Positions 45,413 through 57,700 of a DNA stretch of 64,000 nucleotides are shown piece after piece (within the stretch, counting starts at the first letter, position 1; each line of letters starts with the position of its first letter). The stretch spans positions 8,894,501 through 8,958,500 of the forward strand of contig CM070875.1 in NCBI GenBank assembly GCA_036365515.1. The letters run 5' to 3'. The position numbers were made by a program, and so were the translations under genes. Source of the stretch: Torymus aiolomorphi. Taxonomy: Eukaryota > Arthropoda > Insecta > Hymenoptera > Torymidae. The notes under the pieces were generated by a model that worked only from the letters and a program-made list of their open reading frames with translations, had not been told where the DNA came from and ran no database searches.

Positions 45413-48400
45413 TGTGGCCCGATCTATCGATTAGGCGCAAATCTTGATTTACGTGGCGGCACGACGCAAGGTGAGCGCGGAAAAGGGAATTGCGTAATCT
45501 CGTAATTCACAAGAGAGATGCTTTTTCTATTTAGTTTGCATAGGTACCGTAATTTAATTGAAGACTTTCAAGTAGGCGCAAATCTATAGTGACACTGTAT
45601 ATTTTAATTGTTTTATCCGGAAAGGAGGTGAACGCGGAGCTAATTTATTTGATTATTTCAGTTTATTTGATTGTACGACATTCGCTAAAACCGTTATACG
45701 ATTTTGCAATGTAAATTAATTAGTAAAGACAAAGCTGTTCTATAAAACTTGAATGAGGTATATAGAGTTTTAAAGGATAAGATATTGAGGTTTGCAAAAT
45801 TAATCAGCGCTCGTATCGTGAGAAAATAATTCAATTCTTACACAAACTGAGACATGTAAATCCAGTAATAAATTATAAATGCAGTACAAAATGAATAATA
45901 GATTTCTCTCGTGTTCAACAAAATGTAGTTTCGATTGTCGTCAATAAATATAATGAACTTAAGCTATGACATTTACATTTGATATTAAAACGAATCGGTA
46001 ACAGAACAGACAATTTATACAAGTAGACTAAAAGTTTTGGAATATACAATTTATTTATTCCGATGACAATAAAATTAGTTACTTAAAAATATAAAACCAG
46101 ACAATATAGCTTGAATAAAAAGTGCAAAAGTTCAAAACTTGCACTAAATTCGCAACATATGCCCTGCTTTGTAAAACTATTCTTAGTTCAAAAGCTACAG
46201 CAAAAAAAAAATCAACAATCACTTAAGACACCACCGACTCGTTAATCAAAAGTACCACACCAAAAATACACGACGCGCGTGACAGTTACGACAGCACGGC
46301 GGTAGGTTTCCTTATTCTTTTCACTCTACTCGCAATTTTCGCCGCTACACACCCGACCCAAATTTGTCCCTCCACCACCACCCCAAAACTTTTACTATTT
46401 CTCCCTGCAATCACACTTTCTCGAACCTGTCAACCGCATTCATAATCCTCCTCTCCTCCAGAAGAGCATAGCAAAACAGAAAAAAAAAATCCTCGCCGTC
46501 ACAAATTGAAACCATCCCACCCCTCATAAGAAGCCCGCACGTGCCACTACTCTCGCGCCATAAAGTCCTATTAATATTCTTCGGCGACACGAGCGAGCGA
46601 GCGAGCGAGATATAAAAAGATGATCGCGCGAGCATCTGCGCGCCGCGGGCGATATTATTTTCGCATCAGCAGCCGCGACTATACTACCTCCACACTCGTC
46701 ATCGCTTGCCGGCTGAAAACTTCTTGAATTATGCGATAAACCGGGACATAATTGATCGGACTCACGAGGAGGCGAGAACAAGTCGTTAAATAATGAAGGT
46801 CCCCGCGAGATTGCGCCCCCGTAAAACGAGGATTCACTCCTTAGCCGCTCGCCAACACGCACACAAAGCTCATAAAACTATACGCGAAGGGATTTACGCA
46901 CGATTTACGCTGCAGCGCCGAGACCGAAGGAGAAGTAGTAGTGCGGCGGCGCCCCTTGTACGCTGATGGATGGCAGGAGAGAGGAGAGACGGCGCGCGGT
47001 GATTTTAATCGCCGATGATGTAATGCGGCAGCCGTGCGCGGGTGTATTATGGTTTTGTTTCGGCGGGAGAAGATTTTCAATGATTCATATATAAGTCTGA
47101 AGGAACATTATGGGAAGGGTGAAATGAATATAGGTGGAAAGAATTGGCGTTGTTGTGGCGAGGATTTATTTTTCAGGGTTACACGGTGTATAGTGCGGGG
47201 GTTGGAAATTCTAGAGAATATAAGATATAAAAATAATATTTTAATATGTGTATGGAAGGAAAAACGTATATAATAATTAACCGGACAGCAAATAACTCTT
47301 GTATAATAAAGAGAGAGCACATATTTTATGGTTCGAGAGCAACCTTTTATAGGTAAAAAGAAAAAAAAATGAAATTAAAACTATAATTTAATTTTTTGAC
47401 GTTTAAATACTTGATTTAATCAATAATTATAATTAATAGCAAATTAACTTATTGTTTGAATCAGGGATTATTCGCAGATCACATATCCGATTTCCATCGT
47501 TTGCTTTATTCAGTTTAACTGTCGAGAATCGGGTTAACCTTTTTCCGAAAATGCATAATTTAATATTCTACATCAATTCTAAAGAATCGCAATAATCAAT
47601 AACTTAATTAACAGGACTTGTGTATCGTATTCACAGAATTTTTGAATAACATCCTGCTCTTAATGATCAACTAAATTCTTAATTAAATTGAAAAATTGTA
47701 ATACAATTATTTGCGCAAAAATAATAATCCAATAAACCATAAATAAAATCCCCGCTCCCTCTTTCGAAATGCCCTATATTCGAATCCCATTTAAATTATG
47801 AACATTCCATATTGCAAACTTCTTTTAGCCACCAACAGCAGAATTCCGCCCGACAGCAAAGCGTCGAAATTGCAATAATAACATTAAAACACGTCTCTCC
47901 CGGACAAGAGAGAGAGAGAGCTCTCGGCAAAAATCATCATCCACAGCTCGACGGCACGCCGATAACCATGAGAGAGAACCTCTCGCCATACCGAAAGATC
48001 AGCGCGCGTAACGGGGCCACGCCTCGGCCATACTTCTCTCTCCCTCTCGCTCGCGCGCCCGTGAAAGACGCTATATAACGAACGCCCCCACTCACGCGCG
48101 CTAAGAAAAGAAAGAAGCTCTCGCACGCGCGCGCGCGAGGTGCCTCGCTGAATTACTTAAAGCGATGGTCGACGTCGGCAGACTTTTACCCCCTCTCTAC
48201 AGCTTCACCCCGAATATCTTTAACGTCCTTCTCTTCCTCCCCCGCCTCCTCCTTAACGCCGAGTGCTTTATAGGTCGTTCGCGCGGCCGTAAAAAAGCCG
48301 GACGCACCGGATGATATTGGGGTGCCCCGCTAAAGACAGGAGTTTTAGGAAACGAGAGCTGCGTGTATATATATCTATAGAGAGAAGCGTTCGGCGAATT

Positions 48401-50464
48401 ATTGATGGTGAGTCAGTGATTTGGGAGGGAGTAGGGGGGGAAGTTTGTTAAAGGAACGAAAGGGGGGGATTGTTGGCGAGGCGGCGGACCAAGTTTTCGA
48501 GAGGTACTTAATCGAACGAAGATAATGAATTTCAAGTCGTCGCAGGGTAAGGCGCTTACAGAGCCATTGAGATGGAAGTCGCGCGAGCGGGGTAGTTGCA
48601 TTCTGGTGAAAGCGGCGTCGAGAGGGTGTATATATATAGGGATTCGATGAGATAGCGAATTATTTTAGGGATGTGATGGTGTGGTTATTTACGGTTGGGA
48701 GGAAGTAGATTTTTTTATAAATCGCAGAGCGGTAAGTGTGAAGAGTGGAAGAGAATAAGTGTGAATAAGTACTTACGTGGCCGTCATAATTCTGTAAAGT
48801 GTAATTTGTGTAACTCACCTGCAACAGAAAAGAAAAAATACTTGGTTAAATGGATAAGCGTGTATCGATTGCGAAAAGAAGTGCACAAGTATCGATAAGC
48901 GGTTAAATCATTCTAATGTGAGCTGCCAACGCGCGAAGGCTAGAGGTGATCGATAATTCCCTACACCGGTTTTATCTTAATTATGCAAATTCGCTGTTTT
49001 GATTATAAAATGTATATTTACGATCTCAGTGAAATGATATTTATTGATTACGCTAAATAATCAAAAATGCATTTTCTAATTAATGCGCTGCGCCTGGAAA
49101 TTTACAAGCTGCTATTAAGGGGGATATAAATTATAATTAATGTCTTAGTTTTATGTTCATATGCGAATGGTATTTAATGATTTTCGAAATAATGCCAATT
49201 GCTCTTAGAATTCTAAAACGTCATTAAACTGATATAAATTTCCGTGGGCCTGCTCTTAGTTTTATATCTATGTGCAAGAGGAATGTAATTAAGCAGCAAC
49301 GAGAATTACCCACACTGAACGATGTCGAAATGTAATTTTAAAGCTATACTATTATATAAGCAAAATTACCTATTTTAAAAAAGATAAAAAGAACCGACCT
49401 TACTACAGGAGGATAGAACAAAAAAATATATAGCTTTTCAGTAGAACGAGTCATGTATGGTAAGACGACTACACGACGGTAACTTTCTACTCGTTTTAAG
49501 AAACTCACCTGTTCCTCATACATTTTCCCGTTTCATCAAGAAATTTCGTGTATATTTCACACGCGCACCATACACACAGGTTCCCTCGTAGATCAAAAAA
49601 CGCCGTACACGTAAAATCTTGTATACCCACCGCCTTTAACGCTTTTACACGCTCGCGTCACGCAAAGGAAAAAACATCAGACCAAACATCCAAGCGCGAT
49701 TTTTCACCTGTCGCAAAAACAACTTTCACCTGCTACGTCTCCCCCAGACCGGCGTCTCAGCAAACTCCACAAACCTACACACTCGCACACGGCTACCACA
49801 TTTCCTCCACACATAAAACAATTTCGACAACCTCCATCTGACTCTCTCTCTCTCAGCAACGCGCAGGAAATTGCCGTTTCCACGGACGGCCGTTTACAGA
49901 TCGAGCATTCCCGGCACCTGCAGCGCCAGGCGTCGACGTCGTCGCGGCGGATTAAATGAAAGTGCGAGCAAGCGGGCGACGAACCTCATATGCGCTCTCG
50001 CTGCTCATACACACTTATTACGTCTGCTGCTGCTGCTGCTGATTCGACGAAGATTAAAGCGTCGCGCGTACATGTGTGTGTATGATTTCGCGAGCGGCGT
50101 GTGTAATTTGGTTGACGCCCGCACGCCAGACCTTTTTTTCGGTGCTGTTACGTGTTGGCGGTTCTTTTTCGCCATAGAGAGAAAGAGAGAAGGGGGGGAG
50201 AGTGGTTGAATTATTTGGTGAGAATTTATTGCATACGTGGATAAAGGCGCGCATGTATATGTGTGTGTGTGTGGAGAGGATGAATTTTTTGGGAGAAGTT
50301 ATTGCGCACATTTTGCGTGATTTAACGTTTAATTTTGTGCTGAGCGACGGGTGGGGGCGTGATGAAAAATTAAAGAATTTTCAAGGTTCCTTTGTGACGT
50401 TGTAATGAGAGGCATGTTCGCTTATTCGATCATGTTATACAGAATGGTCGTGCCTAAAAATTAC
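45413..50464. other. Non-coding interval
   Basis: AT-rich to about 46250, then mixed with CpG-rich blocks (46560-47040, 47880-48330, 49860-50110). It includes a GAGC repeat (46591-46609) and a CTG run (50027-50042). A consensus minus-strand donor (GAACAG|GTGAGT) lies at 49508 and is preceded by an open minus-strand frame of about 45 codons (49509 to about 49650), without a convincing acceptor or a recognisable domain. Confidence 0.45.
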
Positions 50465-50624
50465 TTTTCTTACTCGCCCACCCGAAAGTACGTACTTTCG
50501 GCCCGCATCTCCGGGCCGAAAGAGAAACTTTCGCATCCTATTTTAGACCAACCGCGCGCTCTGATTGGCTGCCGAAATTTCCTGACCCGCGGCGCTTGAG
50601 CGCCCGCGCGCATGTCTGACGAAA

Positions 50625-50931
50625 GATGTTTGCGCGGTGTGAAGGTTAGACACGTACGAAATAAACAGAGGAAAGTGCACAGGTGACGACAAAAAAGAGT
50701 TAAATGAAATAAAAAGTGGTGTTGTTTGATCGTGGTCATTGTTTTTTCCTCTTGTTTCCTACACGTACTTTCGAGTCGTGTAGAAACAATTAAGTAAACG
50801 TACGGACGGAAGCGTTCGAAGAAATATGTTTGTGTGGTGTGAAGGTTAGACACGTACGAAATAGACAGAGGAAAGTACACTTGTGACGAGAAAAAAGAGT
50901 TAGTTGAAATAAAAAGTGGTGTTGTCTTTTT
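50625..50931. repeat. Two-copy direct repeat, period 200 bp
   Basis: ATGTTTGCGCGGTGTGAAGG (from 50625) recurs as ATGTTTGTGTGGTGTGAAGG (from 50825). About 105 bases of close similarity follow in each copy, including GTTAGACACGTACGAAATA and TGAAATAAAAAGTGGTGTTG. The 95 bases between are unique. Confidence 0.9.
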
Positions 50932-51067
50932 TTAATGAATGTGTTTCTGATGCTCGCCCCGACCAGCAAAACCTCGGCTTCGCCTCGGTCTTGCAAATGT
51001 CGGGCGGGCATCAAACCATCTGTGTAACAGCGAAAGTAGCAGACGGCCAAAAAACCAGCTCTCCACG

Positions 51068-51109
51068 CCGGGTCGAAAGAAAAAACGGTCGGTAATATCG
51101 ACTGAGCTA
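51068..51109 (-). pseudogene. Truncated tRNA-like segment
   Basis: On the minus strand TAGCTCAGTCG (51109-51099) is an excellent A box, and TTTCGACCCGG (51078-51068) resembles a tRNA T-arm/B box. The two are only about 20 bases apart, so the anticodon arm is missing. A duplicate GGGTCGAAAGAAAAA string occurs at 51071 and 51146. It could be a remnant of a tRNA-derived SINE. Confidence 0.32.
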
Positions 51110-51258
51110 CCCAAAGCGGCCGACAGAGGCAGTACTATCGAGCGGGTCGAAAGAAAAACTAACACTCAAACGTCTCAAACACAGCTAGCAGACGACAACG
51201 CAATTTTATCAATTATTTAACAATTACAGAACGTACTTTCGGCCGGGGAGTAAGAAAA

Positions 51259-52455
51259 ATAGTATACAATACTTGGACCGGAAATTGGATGCCCTGGCCG
51301 TGCGTCATGACGCCCTCGGCTTCGCCTCGGCGTAATGTACTATTGAATACAAATATTTCGCATAGTGCGCCATTGTGTTTTGTGAAAGAGAAAAAGAAAC
51401 TCAGTATACGTGTAAGAGGACTAGATTCATCAGGTTGATGTTAGTTTCAGTTATTGATTTCCAAAATTGTACCTTAAATATCAAAAAAGAGATATATGAA
51501 GGGATTAAATATAAAAAAAAAGTATAGTTGGAAAGGCAAACTCTATTATAGTCCGTGTGATTGCCTTACTGTTTCGAATATTACTCTGAGTCAGTAATTG
51601 AAAACTAAAATCCTATTTCAAACTCTACAGTCAATCAGTAGCTAATTTCTCGATGGAGAGATAAAGTAATTACAATACTCCAATGGTTCACCCACACCAC
51701 AGCTCCCAGTACGAGATAAGAAAATAATTCCCGACTGACACAATTTTTATTCCGATTACCGCAAACAAGCACACGGCTGAGGAGCGGTACCATCAGCTTT
51801 AAGTGCACCCACTCTGTTCCACTCATCGCTGCGAGGCCCATTACCTACTCTCCGAAAAGAGTAGTTAATAGCCTGGATGAGAGAGAGAGGACGATGTTTC
51901 AGGTCCGGCATTTCTCTTTTTTTCCCCTCCTAAACGCAAGGGATGGCTCTCCGATGGCCCCTAAACGGCTGCTCTGCTGTACATTCGTATATCCGTCGCT
52001 TTTAAAACGGATAGGAGCTGCGCAGCAGTGGCGGCGAGTCCCGAGATACTCTTCCCGGATAAATATTTTATCAAAAGAGTATCTAGGTAGGTAGTAAAAC
52101 TGTTAACGTTTTTCTCGCGGATTGATTACAATATAGCCCGCTGGTGTGATCGGATAAAATGGTATTATCAATAATTGATAGCTGATGTGCGCGATACGGT
52201 AGTTGAAGTGTGTCGTATTTATAAATTTTCATTAATTATTGGCGTATACGTTGTATTCTCGTAATTCAATCGTATCGATAATGCAATTACCACCTGTACA
52301 TCGATGTCAATAAATACACGTGACATTGTTATTTTAATCCTATTATATAGAATCTAGTACTGCACAGGCATTATGTTAATTAAGGTAGTAGCTCGTTTGA
52401 CATTGTCAAGCACATTAGTTATTATAAAGTGATTAAATGCGAATGAAGTATATTT
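51259..52455. other. Non-coding interval
   Basis: It contains a perfect palindrome GCGTCATGACGC (near 51302-51313) and a CTCGGCTTCGCCTCGG string (51316-51332) that also occurs inside the preceding TIR element at about 50970-50986, so the element or its relatives may extend here. The rest is AT-rich and unremarkable. Confidence 0.45.
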
Positions 52456-52544
52456 CGTCACGCGGTACGAAGAAAAGCCAACTTCTAAACTGACTTTTCT
52501 TCGCCTGTAACTTCAAACCTGGCTTTTCTTCGTACCGCGCGACG
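52456..52544. ncRNA. Pre-miRNA-sized hairpin, 25-bp stem, 39-nt loop
   Basis: The arms at 52456-52480 (CGTCACGCGGTACG then AAGAAAAGCCA) and 52520-52544 are complementary at 24 of 25 positions. The total length of 89 nt suits a pre-miRNA. The loop contains a third partial copy, CTTTTCTTCG (52494-52503), that can compete for the same arm. The near-perfect stem and repeated segment also fit a small inverted duplication, so the miRNA interpretation is tentative and the strand is undecided. Confidence 0.35.
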
Positions 52545-54681
52545 ACTTGTGGGAATAATTATCGCTGTTCCTATCAATGAATATCCAATACAACCGCTTC
52601 GATTTTATGGTCATTCGTTTAATCGTTGTAAAGAAAGTATACGACAAACACAAAACCATTATAATCACCATCATCGATACATTTTCTGTATACACCTATA
52701 TAAAAAAAAAAAGCTCACCAGACTCTTTTAAAATACTATAACGACAACTTGTATAGAAAATGCAAAAATTGTACGATTCAACAAACCGCAAAATACCTTC
52801 AGCAGAGAGCCTGCACCCTCATTCCGCAGCAATGCCAACAAAGACATATCCGGTCGACAAAAATCCCCATCATCCTCCATCTCTCGCAAGCATCCAGAAG
52901 AGGCGCGCTTATGCAAGCCCCAGCTCCTTTGGCCTCCCGTCAGTCCCGACCGAAATCTTAAACCTTCTCCTCTCTCTCTCTCTCTCCTGACATCCATCCT
53001 CCTCTTTCTCCCTCACCGCTGGCTGCTCCTCGTCCCGACCCGTCTCTCTCTCTCCCAACGTCGTATTCTCCGAGATGACAGACGCGCGGCGCGTCCGTTT
53101 CGGCTGTTATGTCGTGCTCCTTGCATTCACTCGAACCCTCCGCTCGCTAGCTTTCTCACTCTATATCTCCCAGCTGCGTCTCAAGCGTGTTAATTAGACG
53201 GGCTTTTGTCTCTCCGTACCGAATGAAGCAAATATGAACGGGTCTCTCTCTCTTGGTCTTGGGTTCTTATTAAAGGACGGAAGGAGGAGACGAGGGCTTA
53301 CCGGAAGGAGGGACCCGTATAATTTTTCGCGGAGCTACTCTTTTCGGTGGCAGTGGTGGCTCTCGGTTTAAGCTGGATTTGCATTTTCTTCGCGGACGTG
53401 GAGGGGAGGCTTGTGGTTTATTGGTTATTAACGCGATTTCGGCGCGGTTTAAGATGTAAGCGGCTTTCTTAAAGGGGGCGAGGCGAGTGTACGTGCTGAA
53501 TTTTTCAGGGAGTTTTTTTTGGGTTATGGGGAGGCCATTAGTCACGATTGCGAGCGCTCGGTGTCGAGATGAGTATATAGCGCGGTAACGGCCTGTTTTA
53601 AAGGTACAAGCTGTGGCTTTAAAAGCTGTACGAGGCAGTGACAACAATTCATGCTGTCGTGTTCTTTCCTCCTTATGTAAAATGGTCAGTTAGTCAAGGA
53701 TCAGAGGTGACTGCTAAGAATTTATGTCCGCATGAGTGAATATACTATTTTAATTGTTTTCATTAGACCAAGGGGTTTAAATTGCTTCGCTGTCCACGAC
53801 TAGAGAGACGATTCCTCAAATTCGAGGGTATGAACAAACTAAACGATTTCGCCAAACAACCTCGGAAAGCTAATACGAAGCAATTTCGAGTAATCAGCAT
53901 TCACCATCGAAACGCGCTACTGGTCACAAAACAGACACACACACATACATTACAAAACTCTCCGAATCAAACTCGGCCCTTCCGGCGCGCAAAACCAATC
54001 GATACTTGAAATTTTCCACTGCACTCCCCCTCCCGCGTTTATCGGTAAGAGAGAAAGAGAGAAGACCTCAAAAAGCAAATTTCCTCCTCGATACCGACGC
54101 GCGCTCTATGTGTGTATGTGTGTGTATGTGTGCGCCCTCTGCGCGAAATCCGATTACCGTCGGGCAACTTCTGGCCCCGCGGCAATTTCTCCGTGGTAAA
54201 ACCCCGCCTAATACGGCTGAAGCTAGAGGAAAGGCGAGAGAGAGAAAATTCAGACGTACGTACGTACAGCCGTGACCTAATGACGCAAATGCGATTGCGC
54301 GCTGGCCCGATAGTTGGCTCTCCTCACACGAATAGAAAAGAGTATGGCGCAGCGTATGTGTGTGTAGTTTCGGCGAGTTTCGATATATGTATTGGCGCGC
54401 GCGTGGGTCCGACACCGCGAATGCCAAAGCTCCGCCGCGAGGCTCGCGAAAGAGAAGTAGGTATAGAGGAGTTCGCGTGTGTTTTTGTGTCGGCATGCGG
54501 CAGGAGAGTTCGTGTGGTGTGGGATGTGTGGAACTGCAGTGATGAGCCGTGGCCGGGGTAGAGAAAAAGGGGAATAGGAAGGAATGGACGAGGTAGGGGC
54601 TGCTAGGACTGTTAATTTTGAGAATGGTGATAAGTTTTTAAGCTTTTTTTTATACAGGGTTGTGTCTCTTCATAATCGGGG
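52545..54681. other. Non-coding interval, CT/CpG-rich
   Basis: CT-rich sequence (52960-53060), CpG-rich blocks (53070-53420, 54080-54560) and mirrored frames on both strands. ACGTACGTACGTAC at 54255-54268 is a short tandem palindrome. No domain was recognised. Confidence 0.5.
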
Positions 54682-54771
54682 TTACCAGATGGCGATCCTT
54701 TATCTTTTCACTCACATGCAGGTGACGTCGCATTCTTTGAGAGTAAGTGAGACAAAAAGTCGCCATCTGGG
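54682..54771. promoter_or_regulatory. Inverted pair of CCAGATGGCGA motifs
   Basis: TTACCAGATGGCGA (54682-54695) is facing its inverse TCGCCATCTGGGAA (54760-54773), with partly complementary sequence between (TTTTCACTCAC against GTAAGTGAGAC). CCAGATGGCG resembles the core of the insulator protein CTCF (AGRTGGCGC type), so convergent binding sites are possible. A small inverted repeat without function is the alternative. Confidence 0.3.
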
Positions 54772-57700
54772 AACTCTGTTCGTAATGTGTTTTTTAAATT
54801 ATTTATAAGTATTATTGGAGAGTTTTATTTATCGCGGAATTCGTTTATATTTGTTATTAAAAAAGACTGAGAGTAAATAAATTGAAAATAAATAGCATTG
54901 AATAAAGCTATTGATGAGTAAAGTTCGAAAAAAAAAGTTTTTTTTTTATTTCCTTCAATATTTGTGAAAGTTAAGAAACTAGTGAAATAAACTTTAATTG
55001 GAATAGTATTTCGAGTGGAGTTTTAAAGTAGATTTAAAAAAAATTGGAATTCCGAGTCCAATATGCCGAGCCAAGGTCTTTCTAAATTTCCAATTTTATT
55101 CGTGAAATCGACTGAATATTCAAAGTTTAATCGCGAATACTTATTTAATGATCCCGAGATGGTAAAACATATGAAATTCCGAGAGGAAAAAAAAACTACT
55201 TTTAAACGAAAATTACTGGCTTAGAGGATTAAACCTTTATGCTTCATATTGTTGAAAAAAGAAGTAAGATTTGAGTAAGGTGACAATCATCTACGAGTTC
55301 ACTGGAAACGCATATTATACAATGAAAGTAACAATCTACACTCGAGATTAATCCCTGTAGCAGCTTATTTAATAACGACAAAGCTCATATCCAGCGCTAA
55401 ACGCAAAATCAACTGCCGCGGTTTCTGAGGTTTTAGAAGTACAAATATAGGCAAGTGTGATGAGCTTCGTATAAGTGGGTAAATATGCCCGTATTGTCTG
55501 CGAAACCAAAAGTAAGATCAAATTTACAAGAGCGTTAATGCAATCACTTAGCTCTCGCTTATTCAACTAAAGTCAAAAGCGAAGCGTGTACAATCTTCCG
55601 AATATATTTTGCTACCATTATTAACATCTTTCGTATTACATTGTAACATTAACCGGGATAAACAAAGTTATAAAAGATATAGAAACGATCACAAGCTTTC
55701 GACCGTTCAAAAACGACGGGGAATTAAAAGAGCACGAGCGGGTGATCAGGTATAGAAGACGTTTTTTAGGGATTAGCTCTGACGGCCTCGAGGGGATTTT
55801 CCCGATTGGCCGAGAGAAAACGCGCTCGCTTGCGATTCGGAATTTCAAATGTTCTCGGTCCATTGACTACCGGCCGCCGCCGCAGTGAGAATTCAGAAAA
55901 CTAGCTTTGACCCGTGAGCCACGCGGCGCGAGCTTAACGAAGCAATGAGGATTACATATATAGCTCGTATAACGCGAACTTGGGAGGGTGAGGGAGAGAG
56001 AAATGTGTGTCTTTTGCATTGTATGTTTTATCGCTGCGTTATGGTTGGCGTGTGTAATTATACGGTTTTGGAAGTTTTTAATGGGTTGAAGCTCCAACGC
56101 TTGTGATGGAGGCAGTTCGAATGGCAAAAGTTGCAATATCCCTTTACGGATTTATGTTTTATAGTTAAAAATAAAATACTGGAAAAGTTTAATGTTTCGC
56201 TGGATACAGGAGAGTGCTGTAAAAATAAAAAGCCGTATCCGAAATCAAGGTCTGATCGATGACATTCGACATATCTACTTCCATTTAATAGCATATCGCA
56301 TTGAATTAAATATTCTCGATTTTTAATCTGCCTTTCGGTAACGTAACCAAATGATTGGTGAAACTGTATATATCCTTTTATTCCGAACAACTTTAGGTAC
56401 AAAAAAGGAATCTCGTTTTATCTTTTATTACCTGTTTTTAGCAGTTATATTTACCAACTCTAATCATTAAAAAAATTGAAATTCCGAACACCCAGTCGCG
56501 CTACATTCTCCCATAAAAAATATCCCTCCTCGTTAACAAAGAGAAGAAAAAAAATTCAGAACCCGTGCTACCATCCTTCCTCTACGCAGTTCCCCGGCAC
56601 CTCTACAAAATCAAAAAATAATTTTCCGCTTCGAATGCTAGCTCTCTTTCTCCCCCTCCACCCCCCGCGGATCCAGAACCGCGGTGCAATTGCACACAAA
56701 AGCCCAGGGCGGAAAACAGACCGGCCGATCGATCGATCGCTCGCTCGCGCAGGAAGCAATCGTGCCGCTGCTACACACCGTCGTCCTCGAATACGCTTCG
56801 TTATGCCATTGTCGGGTCCGAAACTGCTGGCGTTTCTCTATCTCTCTGCCCGCGAAAAAGCCCACCGTCCGGTCCCCCGAAGAGGGGGGGGTTTTTAACG
56901 ACACGGCGATTCTAGCTCTTTTCGTGTCTCCTCGGTCGGTCGGCTCATTACGATTTCCCTTCGTACAAATAATATACGTGTACGTATATATACATATATA
57001 GAGGTAACGAGAACGTCGCTCGCGCGTACCTCCTCGAGTGCCTTCTCAGCTGCTAAATCATGCAAATAGTAATAATGGCGCGCGTGCTAGAGAGAGGAAT
57101 AGACGAAGAGCCGTCGGATAATTGAAATGTAAACACGGCCCGCCGGGCGCGAATGGAGAGAGAGAGAGAGATGGGTCTATAGCCCGCGCGCGTGATAGAC
57201 ACGTCTGCGGAGCTTTACACGGGAGGGTGAATGTTTTGAAAGACGTCGCGCGCGGGCGAGCGCTTAGAGCGCGTCGCTGCAGTTTTCGACTGGCTGGGTA
57301 GTTCTGCAGAGGGGGGAAATTATAGACTTGTTTGTAGGTGGGTGGGAAGAGGTAATGAGCGGTTATGATGGCTGATTCGAAGATAGCGCTGATTTCGGAG
57401 GTTGAAGTTTCGGGACTGCGCGAAGAAAGTTTGGGGATTTTATTGCGACGCGATAGTGGCAATGCCAGAGCCTCGTTTGTGCCTCCTTATCGGGATTTCT
57501 CTCCTCGTTACGATAGATTTTTCGGCGGGGGTTATTAGAACTTTTCCCTGAGTTTGTCGTAGCGTCAAAGGAGGAGCCGAGATTTGGCCGAGAGATATGT
57601 GGCTGGTAAGGAAAAATAATATTTTAGTTTAATAATGTACGCCTAAAGAAGCCTGCCAAGTTTGGTGAGAAGTATTTTTAGGGATAACTGGCAGGGGGTT

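Larger units (their letters stand above)
50465..51258. mobile_element. TIR element TTTTCTTACTC, 794 bp, with internal duplication
   Basis: The left terminus TTTTCTTACTC then CGAAAGTACGT (50465-50493) is matched in inverse by 51231-51258, whose complement begins TTTTCTTACTCCCCGGCCG and ends CGAAAGTACGT. A hairpin TTTCGGCCC/GGGCCGAAA lies just inside the left end (50497-50522). The interior contains a 200-bp-period direct repeat (50625 onward and 50825 onward) and a truncated tRNA-like block (51068-51109). It is more GC-rich than most MITEs here. No transposase was recognised. Confidence 0.7.

Noticed and set aside
45177..45447. SLSL/RERE frames on both strands
   Set aside because: Produced by the (GA)n tract at 45322-45406.
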